A stretch of 64,000 nt of DNA from 20CM-2-55-15 sp964633285 (lineage in GTDB: Bacteria > Acidobacteriota > Terriglobia > 20CM-2-55-15), in the NCBI GenBank assembly GCA_964633285.1, contig CAZWGA010000009.1:1-64000 (forward strand), read 5' to 3'. A program made the translations under genes and the position numbers. Shown in pieces: positions 31,700-40,425 of this stretch. Within the stretch, counting starts at the first letter, position 1; each line of letters begins with the position of its first letter. The notes beneath the pieces were generated by a model. That model did no database searches, was not told the DNA's origin, and saw nothing but the letters and a program-made list of their open reading frames with translations.

Positions 31700-34471
31700 A
31701 TGCGGCCTCCCGAATATCAGATTCCGTTCGATTTCCGGCCGGCTCGAAGCCTTCTTGTGCGCCTCGCCGTTATCGTCGTCTTTCTTATCGCCGCGTTTCA
31801 GTCGATTTCGTTTTATGTGGAAAGTTTGTGGTTTGCCAGCCTTGGTTTCGAACCGGTGTATTGGTATCGCCTGCGCGCTCAAGCCGGTGTTTTTTTCGGA
31901 TTCACCATTGCAACGGCGCTGGTTCTTTGGATTCTGTTTCGAATTGTGATGCCGGCCGCAGGCCACACGCGCCGGCCGTTTCTTCAGTTTGGCCAGGAAG
32001 CGATCGTGATTCCAGCAGGCGCAACCTTGAAGCGGCTCATGCTTCCAGTCGCGGTCGTTATCGGAATATTCTTCGGGCTGACATTTGCATCGGACTGGAA
32101 TACGTTCACGTTGTATTTGAACAGTGTGCCGTCCGCTTCCGTGCCCGATCCCATCTTCGGTAAACCCATCTCGTTTTATTTTTTTACTTTGCCGGTCCTT
32201 GAATCGATTTCGGCGTGGCTCCTCGTGGTCGCCGTGATCGGACTGATTGCCGCAATCCTGCTTTCGATAACCGACCTCAGTGCCCGTTTCAAAGGCATTT
32301 CACTGGCCCTGGGAGTTCTGCTTCTCGCTGTCGCATTTCAAACCTATGTGGGACGGTATTCACTGCTGCTCGACGACCATACTCTGTTCACAGGCGTTCG
32401 ATATGTCGATGTGAACATCGTTATTCCCGGTCTTTGGTTCGTCATCGCAGCATTGATTCTCGGAGCCGCAATCGCGTTTGCCAATGTGGCGAGCGGGCGA
32501 ATTCGGAATCTTGGACTGGCGATCGCCGTTCCGGCTCTGACTTACGGAGCGGCGGGAATTCTGGCGCCTTTTTACGTAACGACCTTTGTGGTTCGTCCGA
32601 ATGAACTCGTCCGCGAGCGCCCGTTTATCAGGAACAACATTGAATTCACACGAGCAGCTTTTGGTTTGAATAAGATCGAACAGGTGCCATTCGAACCGCG
32701 ATTGACGAATGCCGTGTTCGATCCCGCTGCCCATCAGGAAACGTTGAGCAACGTACGCCTGTGGGACTGGCGAGCGCTCCAATCCACATTGCGGCAGATC
32801 CAGGAAATTCGACCCTACTACGATTTTCAAGATATTGACGTCGACCGGTACGCGATCGATGGAAAGAACCAGGCCATAATGCTGGCTGCAAGGGAACTCA
32901 GCCTTGGAAAACTCCCGGTGGAATCCAGGAATTGGGTGAACGAACGCCTGGTTTATACGCATGGGTACGGCGTCACGATGAATCCCGTGAGCCGCTTTAC
33001 GAAGGAAGGCCTGCCGGAGTTTGTCCTGTCCAACATGCCGGTTGAAAGCACGCGGCCAGAGATTCAGGTGAAGCGTCCGGAAATCTATTTCGGAGAACTC
33101 GCGGATTGGCCGGTGTATGTCAAAACGAAGCAGAAAGAGTTCAACTATCCGGAAGGAGAAGCCAACAATACCACAACGTATGAAGGCAGCGGCGGCATCG
33201 CCATGGGATCGTTTTTCCGCCGCCTGATGATTGCCTGGACTATCGGCGACATTACAAAAGTTCCTTTCTCCGACGACGTTACATCCGAAAGCGTGCTGCT
33301 CATGCGCCGCAATATTCGAACTCGAGTTGCGGAACTGGCGCCATTCCTCCTCTTTGATCAGGATCCGTACATCGTTGTCGGTACAGACGGCGCTCTTTAT
33401 TGGATGATGGACGGCTACACCGTTTCCGATCGCTATCCGTATGCCCGGCATCTTACGCTCGGAAACCAGTCCCTCAGCTATATCCGAAACAGCGTCAAGA
33501 CCGTCATCGATGCCTACAACGGCAGTGTGCACTTTTACGTCTTCGATCCTTCCGATCCTTTGATTCAGGCCTACCGCAAAATGTTCCCGAGCTTGTTCAC
33601 TGACGCGGGCCGGATGCCTGATTTTCTCAGGGCGCACATCCGTTATCCGGAATTGCTCTTTCGCTCTCAGGCTGCTGTTTACTCCACTTATCACGTGGAA
33701 AACGAACAGGTCTTCTACAACAGGGAAGATGTCTGGACGATTGCCCAACAAGGGCGCACGCAGCAGGGCCAGGGATCTGCGGATGTGATCGAACCTTACT
33801 ATGTACTCATGAATCTTCCAGGCGAAAAAGACCAGGAGTTCCTGCCTATTCTGCCGTTCACTCCAGCCAATCGGAACAACCTCATCGGATGGATGGCGGG
33901 CCGCAGCGATGGCGACAAATATGGAACACTGCGAGCCTACCGGTTTCCGAAAACGAAGTTTGTCGATGGGCCTTTGCAGATCCAGGCGCGGATCGATCAG
34001 GATCCGCAACTCTCATCTCAACTCACGCTCTGGAACCAGCAGGGCTCAACCGTTATCCGGGGTAACCTTCTGGTGATTCCTCTCAACGATACGTTGTTGT
34101 TTGTCGAACCGATCTACCTGCAGGCCGAACGCAGTCCGATGCCGGAACTGCGACTTGTCGTCCTCGCGACTCAGGACCGTCTTGCTTACGCTCCACGTTT
34201 TCAAGACGCCCTGAATCAATTGCTGCAGGCTGGGACCTCGCCTGCACCATCTGCAGCCGCAACCGGCGTATCCGGCGAGAAACCCGCTGCCTCCGGGCAG
34301 CCGGCCCAACCGGCGGCGGATATGCGTTCACTCGTCGATCGCGCCAATCAGGCATTGGCGGACTATCGCCGATTGACCTCGGAAGGCAAGCTTGGCGAGG
34401 CAGGCGCCAAACTGGATGATCTGAAACGTACGCTCGAAGAGATGAATCGCAGGGGCGTCTCGCCGAAATGA
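31700..34471 (+). CDS. UPF0182 family large membrane protein
   Basis: A protein of about 923 residues. The N-terminal third has six to seven transmembrane helices (for example LLVRLAVIVVFLIAAFQSIS, FFGFTIATALVLWILFRI and LAIAVPALTYGAAGILAPFY). A large soluble part follows with the family text NELVRERPFIRNNIEFTRAA, GYGVTMNPVSRFTKEGLPEF, PEIYFGELADWPVYVKTKQK and SDRYPYARHLTLGNQSLSYI, matching UPF0182/COG1615. A Pro/Ala-rich linker and a short coiled-coil tail end it. The function is unknown; members are long conserved envelope proteins of cyanobacteria and actinobacteria. The stop shares ATGA with the HAD gene. Confidence 0.92.
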   Translation: MRPPEYQIPFDFRPARSLLVRLAVIVVFLIAAFQSISFYVESLWFASLGFEPVYWYRLRAQAGVFFGFTIATALVLWILFRIVMPAAGHTRRPFLQFGQEAIVIPAGATLKRLMLPVAVVIGIFFGLTFASDWNTFTLYLNSVPSASVPDPIFGKPISFYFFTLPVLESISAWLLVVAVIGLIAAILLSITDLSARFKGISLALGVLLLAVAFQTYVGRYSLLLDDHTLFTGVRYVDVNIVIPGLWFVIAALILGAAIAFANVASGRIRNLGLAIAVPALTYGAAGILAPFYVTTFVVRPNELVRERPFIRNNIEFTRAAFGLNKIEQVPFEPRLTNAVFDPAAHQETLSNVRLWDWRALQSTLRQIQEIRPYYDFQDIDVDRYAIDGKNQAIMLAARELSLGKLPVESRNWVNERLVYTHGYGVTMNPVSRFTKEGLPEFVLSNMPVESTRPEIQVKRPEIYFGELADWPVYVKTKQKEFNYPEGEANNTTTYEGSGGIAMGSFFRRLMIAWTIGDITKVPFSDDVTSESVLLMRRNIRTRVAELAPFLLFDQDPYIVVGTDGALYWMMDGYTVSDRYPYARHLTLGNQSLSYIRNSVKTVIDAYNGSVHFYVFDPSDPLIQAYRKMFPSLFTDAGRMPDFLRAHIRYPELLFRSQAAVYSTYHVENEQVFYNREDVWTIAQQGRTQQGQGSADVIEPYYVLMNLPGEKDQEFLPILPFTPANRNNLIGWMAGRSDGDKYGTLRAYRFPKTKFVDGPLQIQARIDQDPQLSSQLTLWNQQGSTVIRGNLLVIPLNDTLLFVEPIYLQAERSPMPELRLVVLATQDRLAYAPRFQDALNQLLQAGTSPAPSAAATGVSGEKPAASGQPAQPAADMRSLVDRANQALADYRRLTSEGKLGEAGAKLDDLKRTLEEMNRRGVSPK

Positions 34472-35328
34472 CGCCGATTCGTCTGCTGGCCATCGATCTC
34501 GACGGTACTCTCCTCGACAGCACGTGGACGCTCAGCAACATTAACCGGGATGCTTTGCGCGCGGCATACGATCACGGTGTACAGATTGTTTTCGTGACGG
34601 GACGCCGGTATCACACCGCGAAGCCCATTACGTCAACGTGCGAATTTCCCCACTTCGTGATCACGACTGCAGGCGCCGTCACACGGTCGAGTTCGGCTGA
34701 ACGATTATTTCTGCATACATTGGACCGCGACCTCGTACGTGAGGTTTTGCTGCTGACGGAACACCTGCGGCCGTGGACGTTTATGATTTCGGAAGCCGAG
34801 GGCATGGAAGACGTATTTTGCGAATCTCCCCTGCTCGAGAATTTGCACGTTGCCCGCTATGTCCAGCGAAACGAAGAATTCCTCGTCCGCGTGCCCAGTC
34901 TGCCCGGAGCCGTCACGGCAAGCGTCCTCGAACTCGTTCTGATTGGATACTTTGAAGAAATGCGGAATGCCGCCGAATTCCTCGATCGCCTTCCGATACG
35001 GCATCGTTTGAATGTGCTGAGAACCGAATACCCGGAACGGGACCTGTGCCTGCTGGATATACTCGATTCTTCGACGAACAAAGGTGCGGCCGTGAAGCAG
35101 CTCGCGGAATCGCTGGGAATTCCCAGGAACTCCGTGATGGCCCTCGGCGATAACCACAGCGATATCGACATGCTGAAGTATGCCGGTTGTCCCGTGGTGA
35201 TGAAAAATGCAACCGATGAACTGCGGACGGCCGGCTGGCCCATCACCGCGAGTAACGACGACAATGGCGTCGCTCAGGCCATCGGCGAATTCATTCTCAA
35301 AATGCCTTTGCAAATTCCAGCGCAATGA
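34468..35328 (+). CDS. Cof-type HAD family hydrolase
   Basis: A 286-residue phosphatase of the HAD Cof/YbiV group. Motif I LLAIDLDGTLLDS (nucleophile Asp and the second Asp) opens the protein, motif II lies in IVFVTGRRYHTA, motif III is the Lys in STNKGAAVKQLAES, and motif IV is MALGDNHSDIDML. The cap domain fills about residues 85-190. Family members hydrolyse sugar phosphates, PLP or FMN; the substrate is not readable. It starts within the UPF0182 stop and overlaps DUF72 tail to tail by 32 bases. Confidence 0.92.
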   Translation: MTPIRLLAIDLDGTLLDSTWTLSNINRDALRAAYDHGVQIVFVTGRRYHTAKPITSTCEFPHFVITTAGAVTRSSSAERLFLHTLDRDLVREVLLLTEHLRPWTFMISEAEGMEDVFCESPLLENLHVARYVQRNEEFLVRVPSLPGAVTASVLELVLIGYFEEMRNAAEFLDRLPIRHRLNVLRTEYPERDLCLLDILDSSTNKGAAVKQLAESLGIPRNSVMALGDNHSDIDMLKYAGCPVVMKNATDELRTAGWPITASNDDNGVAQAIGEFILKMPLQIPAQ

Positions 35329-35998
35329 GCGGCGCGTTCGGATTGTCTTCGTGCTTGATATACGCAAAGACATCGATGCCGCTTTGAGCCCAGGCCTGAA
35401 TTCGATCCTGCCATTCCTTCCGGCGATTTGCATCGTACTCGGATCGCCGCAAACGAACATACGTAAATGGAGCCGTCAACTCCATGGGCGTCTGGCGATC
35501 ATCGGCATCATGAATGCAAAGAGCAACACCGTGCGCGCGGAGCAGCTCATAGATATCATCTGCAAACCAGGAGTCGTGCCGGAATTCAAACGCTGCGGGT
35601 ATACCTCTGGGAAGCACGGATAAGAATGTTTCCAGCTTTTGCCGATCGCATTTGAAGAACGGCGGCAACTGAAACAGGACCATGCCCAGGCGATTCTCGA
35701 GTCCCGGTACGACGCCCAGGAAGTAATCCAGAGCTTCCGACGGAACCTTCAGCCTTTGCCGATGGGTAATTTGCTGCGAGGCCTTAAGGGTAAACTTGAA
35801 GTTCTCCGGAGTTGCGCTGCGCCACGCGTCGATCGTCTTCGCACTCGGCATGCGGTAAAACGTGTAATCGATTTCAACGCTGTTGAGTTTTTCGGAATAG
35901 TAGTGCAGAAATTGCCGGTCCGGGAGATCCGGCGGATAGAAAATCGGCTTCCATTCTTTATAGCTGAAACCAGAGGTACCGAACCAAATCGCCGCCAT
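35297..35998 (-). CDS. DUF72 domain-containing protein
   Basis: A 233-residue TIM-barrel-like protein of DUF72 (COG1801). Typical marks: IWFGTSGFSYKEWKPIFYPP at the N-terminus, LNSVEIDYTFYRMPSAKTID, FKFTLKASQQITHRQRL, LGMVLFQLPPFFKCD, AAFEFRHDSWFADDIYELL, PFTYVRLRR and DVFAYIKHEDN. The function is unproven, though relatives occur near nucleic-acid genes. I chose the internal ATG 35998; the longer frame to 36049 adds only poorly conserved residues. It is convergent with the HAD gene. Confidence 0.92.
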   Translation of the reverse strand: MAAIWFGTSGFSYKEWKPIFYPPDLPDRQFLHYYSEKLNSVEIDYTFYRMPSAKTIDAWRSATPENFKFTLKASQQITHRQRLKVPSEALDYFLGVVPGLENRLGMVLFQLPPFFKCDRQKLETFLSVLPRGIPAAFEFRHDSWFADDIYELLRAHGVALCIHDADDRQTPMELTAPFTYVRLRRSEYDANRRKEWQDRIQAWAQSGIDVFAYIKHEDNPNAPLIALEFAKAF

Positions 35999-36256
35999 TC
36001 GCGGATTATGGCGCACGGCGATAACAAAACGCCCGCCAATATTGAACAAAGTGTTACAGGGTATGAAATATTAGCGAAAAATGGGCTGTTTTTAGGCGTT
36101 TTCAGCGGCGCTTTTCAACAGTCATGAGACTGTCCAAAACCAGTGCAACCCGCTATAAAAGCTCATTTTAGGTAAGATACTCGCACTGCCACCGGCCATT
36201 TCCACAGGCTTTTCCACAGTTTTTGTGCAAGGCAGGGAGAGAGCGGATATAAGTTT

Positions 36257-36274
36257 ACATAATAGGCATTATGT
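36257..36274. repeat. Inverted repeat upstream of moaA
   Basis: ACATAAT (36257-36263), spacer AGGC, ATTATGT (36268-36274): a perfect 7-bp palindrome, about 30 bases before the -10 box. The spacing and symmetry fit an operator for a dimeric regulator. No known molybdate or redox regulator site was recognised. Confidence 0.45.
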
Positions 36275-36302
36275 GACGTTACGCATCGTGCTCTACCTCG
36301 GC

Positions 36303-36308
36303 TATAAT
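36303..36308 (+). promoter_or_regulatory. -10 box of moaA, likely leaderless
   Basis: A perfect TATAAT ends 7 bases before the ATG at 36316. A -35 candidate, TTACGC, lies 18 bases upstream. The earlier in-frame ATG at 36307 overlaps the -10 box itself, so 36316 is the likely start and the mRNA would be leaderless. Confidence 0.55.
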
Positions 36309-36315
36309 GCCCGTC

Positions 36316-37329
36316 ATGAGTGCCTTCGATCTTCTCCGCCGGCCCGTGCGCGATCTGCGAATCTCCGTCACCGATCGCTGCAATTTCCGGTGCACCTACT
36401 GCATGCCATTTGACGAATATCAATGGATGGACCGTCACGAGGTCTTATCCTTTGAAGAGATCGAACGGCTCGCGAGGATCTTCCTTGAATTTGGTATTGA
36501 AAAGATCCGTCTCACGGGTGGCGAACCACTCGTTCGGAAGGATCTCGATCAATTGATCGGCCGGCTCTCGAGTCTCTCCGGGCTTCACGACATCACACTA
36601 ACCACGAACGGCGCGCTCCTTGCCGAGCAAGCAGCCAGGTTGCGAGCCGCGGGACTGAGCCGAATTAATGTCAGTGTCGATACGCTTCGGCCGGATCGCT
36701 TCACCGCACTCACGAAACGCGGAAACCTTCAGGATGTCCTGGCCGGCATTTTTGAAGCGAAGAAGACAGGGATCTCGCCGATCAAAATCAACGCCGTGAT
36801 CATCAAAGGAACCAATGACGATGAGATTCTCGATCTTGTCGAATTCGCCCGAACCAATAGCTTCGAGATGCGCTTCATCGAATACATGGATGTCGGAAAT
36901 GCCAATGCCTGGAGTCTCGAAAAGACGGTTACGAAGAGGGAAATCCTCGATGTCGTGAATTCCCGCTTCCCTGTTCGTGAAATCGGCCGTGCCAACGGCA
37001 GCGCGCCCGCGGTCGATTATGAGTTCCTCGATGGCGCCGGCGAAATCGGCATCATTGGTTCGGTAACCGAGCCTTTCTGTTCAAGCTGCACACGCGCGCG
37101 ACTCACCGCGGACGGAAAGTTGGTCACGTGCCTGTTTTCGGAATCGGGATTCGATCTGAAGCTTCTGCTTCGCTCGGGAGTTTCCGACGATCAATTGCGC
37201 GAGCGGATCGCCGCGATCTGGTCCGCGCGTTCCGATCGTTATTCGGATCTGCGATGGGAGCAAGTCCAGCGCGGCGGATACAGTCCACGCAGCCATAAGA
37301 AGATTGAAATGATCACGCTCGGCGGTTAA
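36316..37329 (+). CDS. moaA: GTP 3',8-cyclase MoaA
   Basis: A 337-residue radical-SAM enzyme that turns GTP into 3',8-cyclo-GTP in molybdopterin synthesis. The N-terminal cluster is CNFRCTYC (Cys22, Cys26, Cys29), followed by LTGGEPLVRKDLDQLI. The C-terminal cluster lies in PFCSSCTRARLTADGKLVTC. The protein ends with the Gly-Gly tail (ITLGG), which inserts into the active site in known MoaA. Length is normal. Its 3' end overlaps recQ by 4 bases, tail to tail. No other molybdopterin genes are in the window. Confidence 0.97.
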   Translation: MSAFDLLRRPVRDLRISVTDRCNFRCTYCMPFDEYQWMDRHEVLSFEEIERLARIFLEFGIEKIRLTGGEPLVRKDLDQLIGRLSSLSGLHDITLTTNGALLAEQAARLRAAGLSRINVSVDTLRPDRFTALTKRGNLQDVLAGIFEAKKTGISPIKINAVIIKGTNDDEILDLVEFARTNSFEMRFIEYMDVGNANAWSLEKTVTKREILDVVNSRFPVREIGRANGSAPAVDYEFLDGAGEIGIIGSVTEPFCSSCTRARLTADGKLVTCLFSESGFDLKLLLRSGVSDDQLRERIAAIWSARSDRYSDLRWEQVQRGGYSPRSHKKIEMITLGG

Positions 37330-39140
37330 ACGCCCGGGATTTCAATTTCCGGTCTTTCCTTCAGAAACACTTCACCTTTCGGCGTGACATAAATGGATGG
37401 GCGGAATCCCGGCTCCTGTCCGATGTAGTTCTCTGAGATCAGGAAATCGATCATTTCGGTGACCGACTTGATGGAGTAGTCCTTCAAGAGACCGTACGTC
37501 GAAAGAGACCGGTAATCCAGGATCGACGACTCCCCCGATCCCGCAAGAATCTTCGCAACTTTTTCCCTTCCCAATTTTTGGTGCACACGCAGGATGCATG
37601 AAAGGATTTTCAGTGCGACGATTGTGGAGGACTGAGGCGTTGCGTTCGGCTGCGCCTTCCTTCGCGGCTGTTCCACAACTTCAACTTTTGCGCCGCGTGG
37701 AAACTTCTCGGGACGGCAGCGGCTGCAATTCTCACAATTCCGGCTGCGGCTCCATTCGCCGAAGTAACTCAGGATAAAGCTGCGGTAACAGTGTTTTCGG
37801 AATCGGCTTGCATAATTCAGCATCACGCCGAATTTCTTGTATTCAAACTGCCGCCGCGATTCGAGCTCTTCAAACTTGATTCCTCGAAGCGACGTATCGT
37901 CGGGCTTCAGAATGCGCACTCCGCGTCCGTCCCGGGTCTGAATCTTTTCAAGATAGCCAAAACGTGACAGCAACGCGATTGATGCATGAAACCGGTGATC
38001 CCTTGTGCCGGATAGTTTGTTCCAGGCATCGCCCACAACCTGAGGCGTTCCGGGGCGGCAGAGCTTTCCGAAAACATATTTCAGGATGTCTGGAGGCGGG
38101 TGACTGGAGTCGATAAAGAATTCCGGGATCCATTTGTCCGCGTAGTTGAACAACAGCAGGCAGCGTGCAGGATCACCGTCCCGGCCGGCACGGCCGATCT
38201 CCTGGTAATACGCTTCGAGAGAATCAGGAATATCCGCGTGAACGACAAAGCGGACATGACTTCGGTCGATTCCCATTCCGAACGCGTTGGTTGCAACGAT
38301 CACGCACTGTGAAGCGTTCATAAAGCGTTCCTGAACGCCTTTACGATCCTGGATGCCCAGGCCCGCATGATATGCAGCGGTTTCGATGCCGGCCCGGCGC
38401 AGGCTGCCGTAAATGTCTTCAACATTTTTGCGAGTGCCGGCGTATACAATTCCCAGCGGCGCCCAGCGCGCCAGTTCGATGATCATCCGGATTTTTTCGG
38501 CGCTCGTTCCGACTTCGCGAACTTCGAGGTACAGATTCGGTCGATCGAATCCGCTGACGATTTCGGAAGCGTTTTCAATCCCAAGCTGAGCCAGAATATC
38601 GCGCCGCACCGCGGGAGTAGCCGTGGCCGTCAATGCCAGCACAGCCGGCGAATGCAGTTCGCCGATAACACGCCGCAGCCTCAGATAGTCCGGACGGAAA
38701 TCGTGTCCCCAAAGAGAGATACAGTGCGCTTCATCCACGGCAAACAGGCTCACTTTCAGTCGTGAGAGTCCCGCCCGGAATTCGTCGTTTTGAAAACGTT
38801 CCGGCGCTACATAGAGCAGCTTGATGCGTCCTGCGATGGCCTGTTCGAGGCGGCTTCTTTGTTGCTCCCGCGAAATGCTGCTGTTGATTACTGTCGCGGG
38901 TAAGCCAAGCTGATTAAGCTGATCGACCTGATCCTTCATCAATGCAATGAGAGGCGACACCACAAGCGTCAATCCGGGAAGCGCGAGTGCGGGTAATTGA
39001 TAACAGAGCGACTTTCCACTGCCGGTCGGCATGACAGCCAGGGCGCTTTGTCCGGCCATGACCTTATCGATGACTTGTTTCTGGGCGGGACGAAACTCCG
39101 CGAAACCAAAGCGCGCGCGAAGCAGTAACGTGAGATCCAT
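37326..39140 (-). CDS. recQ: ATP-dependent DNA helicase RecQ
   Basis: A 604-residue 3'-5' helicase. Motif 0 is FGFAEFRPAQKQVIDKVMAG, Walker A is PTGSGKS (38-44), Walker B VDEAHCISLWGHDFRPDYL, motif III LALTATATP, motif V MGIDRSHVRFVVHADIPDS and motif VI YYQEIGRAGRDG. The zinc-binding RQC part is seen (FRKHCYRSFILSYFGE, RNCENCSRC) with its winged helix near the C-terminus; the HRDC domain seems absent. I chose ATG 39140 (MDLTLLLRARFGF); the frame extends to 39227 without homology. It works in recombination and fork repair. Confidence 0.96.
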   Translation of the reverse strand: MDLTLLLRARFGFAEFRPAQKQVIDKVMAGQSALAVMPTGSGKSLCYQLPALALPGLTLVVSPLIALMKDQVDQLNQLGLPATVINSSISREQQRSRLEQAIAGRIKLLYVAPERFQNDEFRAGLSRLKVSLFAVDEAHCISLWGHDFRPDYLRLRRVIGELHSPAVLALTATATPAVRRDILAQLGIENASEIVSGFDRPNLYLEVREVGTSAEKIRMIIELARWAPLGIVYAGTRKNVEDIYGSLRRAGIETAAYHAGLGIQDRKGVQERFMNASQCVIVATNAFGMGIDRSHVRFVVHADIPDSLEAYYQEIGRAGRDGDPARCLLLFNYADKWIPEFFIDSSHPPPDILKYVFGKLCRPGTPQVVGDAWNKLSGTRDHRFHASIALLSRFGYLEKIQTRDGRGVRILKPDDTSLRGIKFEELESRRQFEYKKFGVMLNYASRFRKHCYRSFILSYFGEWSRSRNCENCSRCRPEKFPRGAKVEVVEQPRRKAQPNATPQSSTIVALKILSCILRVHQKLGREKVAKILAGSGESSILDYRSLSTYGLLKDYSIKSVTEMIDFLISENYIGQEPGFRPSIYVTPKGEVFLKERPEIEIPGV

Positions 39141-39244
39141 GGGTGCAACGGTCCATTCGCGACGTTGTGGCGTTTGGATACCCGTGTGTCCGCGATTCCG
39201 CTGAAACACAGAGAACAACGGACACAACGTCGCAAAGTTTGAGC

Positions 39245-39892
39245 TTAGTACTCGCTTTCAGAACCAGCGGCGGCCGCTTCGGAGCTTGGCGGGCCGCCCT
39301 GGCCGGACTGCTGCATGGCTGCTGCCATTTCGGCTTCGGTAGGCTCGGCCTTGTGGGTGGCAATCATCCACTTGTTGCCTTCCGGATCGGTAACCATGCC
39401 GCACCGGTCACCCCAGAACATATCCATAACCGGCATGACCACATTCGCGCCGCGGGAGACGGCCTGCTTGAAAATACCGTCGACATCATCGACAAGAATG
39501 TAGAGCGTCGTGGGAGTGTTCCCGATGGATAACGCCCCCAGACTCTGTTGCTGGGGGGATTCCGGGCTGAGCATCAGTGTCGTGTCTCGAAGCCGAAGTT
39601 CGGCGTGAAGGGGGCCTGAAGGACTGTCCATGATCGCGCGGACCTTGAAACCAAAAGCATCTCTGTAGAAATCCACAGCGCCGCGAACATCACGAACGGC
39701 AAGCATCGGCGTCATTGCGCCATACTGTTTGCGATTTAAGGGATCGATTTTTTTTGAAGCGGCTTTTCGTGCAGCCGGTTTTGCTGCTTTCTTCTTTGCG
39801 GACTTCGCCGCCTTCGGCTTGGCCGCCAGACGAGCGGCCTTCTTCTTTTCCTTCTTCTTCTCTTTTTTCTTCTTCTTTCCAGCTTTGGCCAT
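39245..39892 (-). CDS. VOC/glyoxalase-fold protein with a histone-like basic tail
   Basis: A 215-residue protein. The first about 48 residues are nearly all Lys, Ala and Glu (KAGKKKKKEKKKEKKKAARL ... KAAKSAKKKAAKPAARKAAS), like a histone H1 or AlgP-type tail. The rest (about 58-190) is a vicinal-oxygen-chelate fold of the PhnB/glyoxalase-like group (MTPMLAVRDVRGAVDFYRDA, AELRLRDTTLMLSPES, LYILVDDVDGIFKQAVSRGA, DMFWGDRCGMVTDPEGNKWM). Such folds include epimerases, dioxygenases and resistance proteins. The tail suggests binding to DNA or other polyanions, or tethering. A short Ala/Ser-rich end (AAAAGSESEY) follows. No close functional name is possible. Confidence 0.8.
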   Translation of the reverse strand: MAKAGKKKKKEKKKEKKKAARLAAKPKAAKSAKKKAAKPAARKAASKKIDPLNRKQYGAMTPMLAVRDVRGAVDFYRDAFGFKVRAIMDSPSGPLHAELRLRDTTLMLSPESPQQQSLGALSIGNTPTTLYILVDDVDGIFKQAVSRGANVVMPVMDMFWGDRCGMVTDPEGNKWMIATHKAEPTEAEMAAAMQQSGQGGPPSSEAAAAGSESEY

Positions 39893-39963
39893 TCTTTGAA
39901 CTCTCCTTCTCCAAGCGCGTTGAGGCTAGAACTTTAGCACTCTTTCACGTAACGTCATTGGTC

Positions 39964-40425
39964 GTGAAGCGATTTTTTTTCGTCATCCTGATCGTGTTTG
40001 CTTTCATCTCCGGCTGCTCCGGGCCTCCTTCACTGACGCCGGATGTTTTGTCTGCCGCTCAGGAAAAATGGAAGGCCAGCCGCCCCGCCGCTTACAAGCT
40101 TCAAGTTGAAATGTCGGGCGATCGTGTTGAAACAGGAAAATTTGAAGTGACAGTCGAGGACGGCAAAGTCACAAGCCTGCGTCGTAACGGGTTATCGATC
40201 AGTCCAAATTCCGGACAGGACTACTCGATGGAGGGTTTGTTTCACGTACTCCAACAGGAACTCGGCCTTGCCGAAAAGCCGGCGATGCTCGGGGCGCCGG
40301 AAGGCTATTCGGTTTACATGAATGCACGATTCGATGACCAGACAGGACGGCTCGTCGAGTATCGCCGCACGGTCGGGGGCGCGTCGAATTCGATCGAGAT
40401 CAAAGTGCTGGAGTTTCTGAAATAG
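39964..40425 (+). CDS. Lipoprotein with a DUF6174-like domain
   Basis: A 153-residue lipoprotein: signal VKRFFFVILIVFAFISGCSG with lipobox ISGC. The mature part (AAQEKWKASRPAAYKLQVEM, TGKFEVTVEDGKVTSLRRNG, TVGGASNSIEIKVLEFLK) matches the short beta-rich domain listed as DUF6174, seen in envelope lipoproteins of unknown function. Start is the GTG at 39964; a possible TTG lies 6 bases before it. The 3' end overlaps the dehydrogenase by 26 bases, tail to tail. Confidence 0.75.
   Translation: MKRFFFVILIVFAFISGCSGPPSLTPDVLSAAQEKWKASRPAAYKLQVEMSGDRVETGKFEVTVEDGKVTSLRRNGLSISPNSGQDYSMEGLFHVLQQELGLAEKPAMLGAPEGYSVYMNARFDDQTGRLVEYRRTVGGASNSIEIKVLEFLK

Larger units (their letters stand above)
35999..36315. 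other. Intergenic region between DUF72 and moaA
   Basis: This 317-base gap has AT-rich stretches and no plausible protein. It contains two DnaA-box-like words, ATTTCCACA (36198-36206) and TTTTCCACA (36210-36218), spaced 12 bases apart, an inverted repeat (36257-36274) and the moaA -10 box. Neither end carries a standard terminator. It could host regulation of both divergent genes, and nothing else is seen. Confidence 0.5.

Noticed and set aside
32360..34009. 549-codon open frame on the minus strand inside the UPF0182 gene
   Set aside because: It is wholly antiparallel to a clearly homologous gene and its protein has no family text; long antisense frames arise here from codon bias.
36198..36218. 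DnaA-box-like pair as a replication origin
   Set aside because: Only two near-consensus words, no AT-rich unwinding stretch beside them, and dnaA, dnaN or gidA are not nearby.
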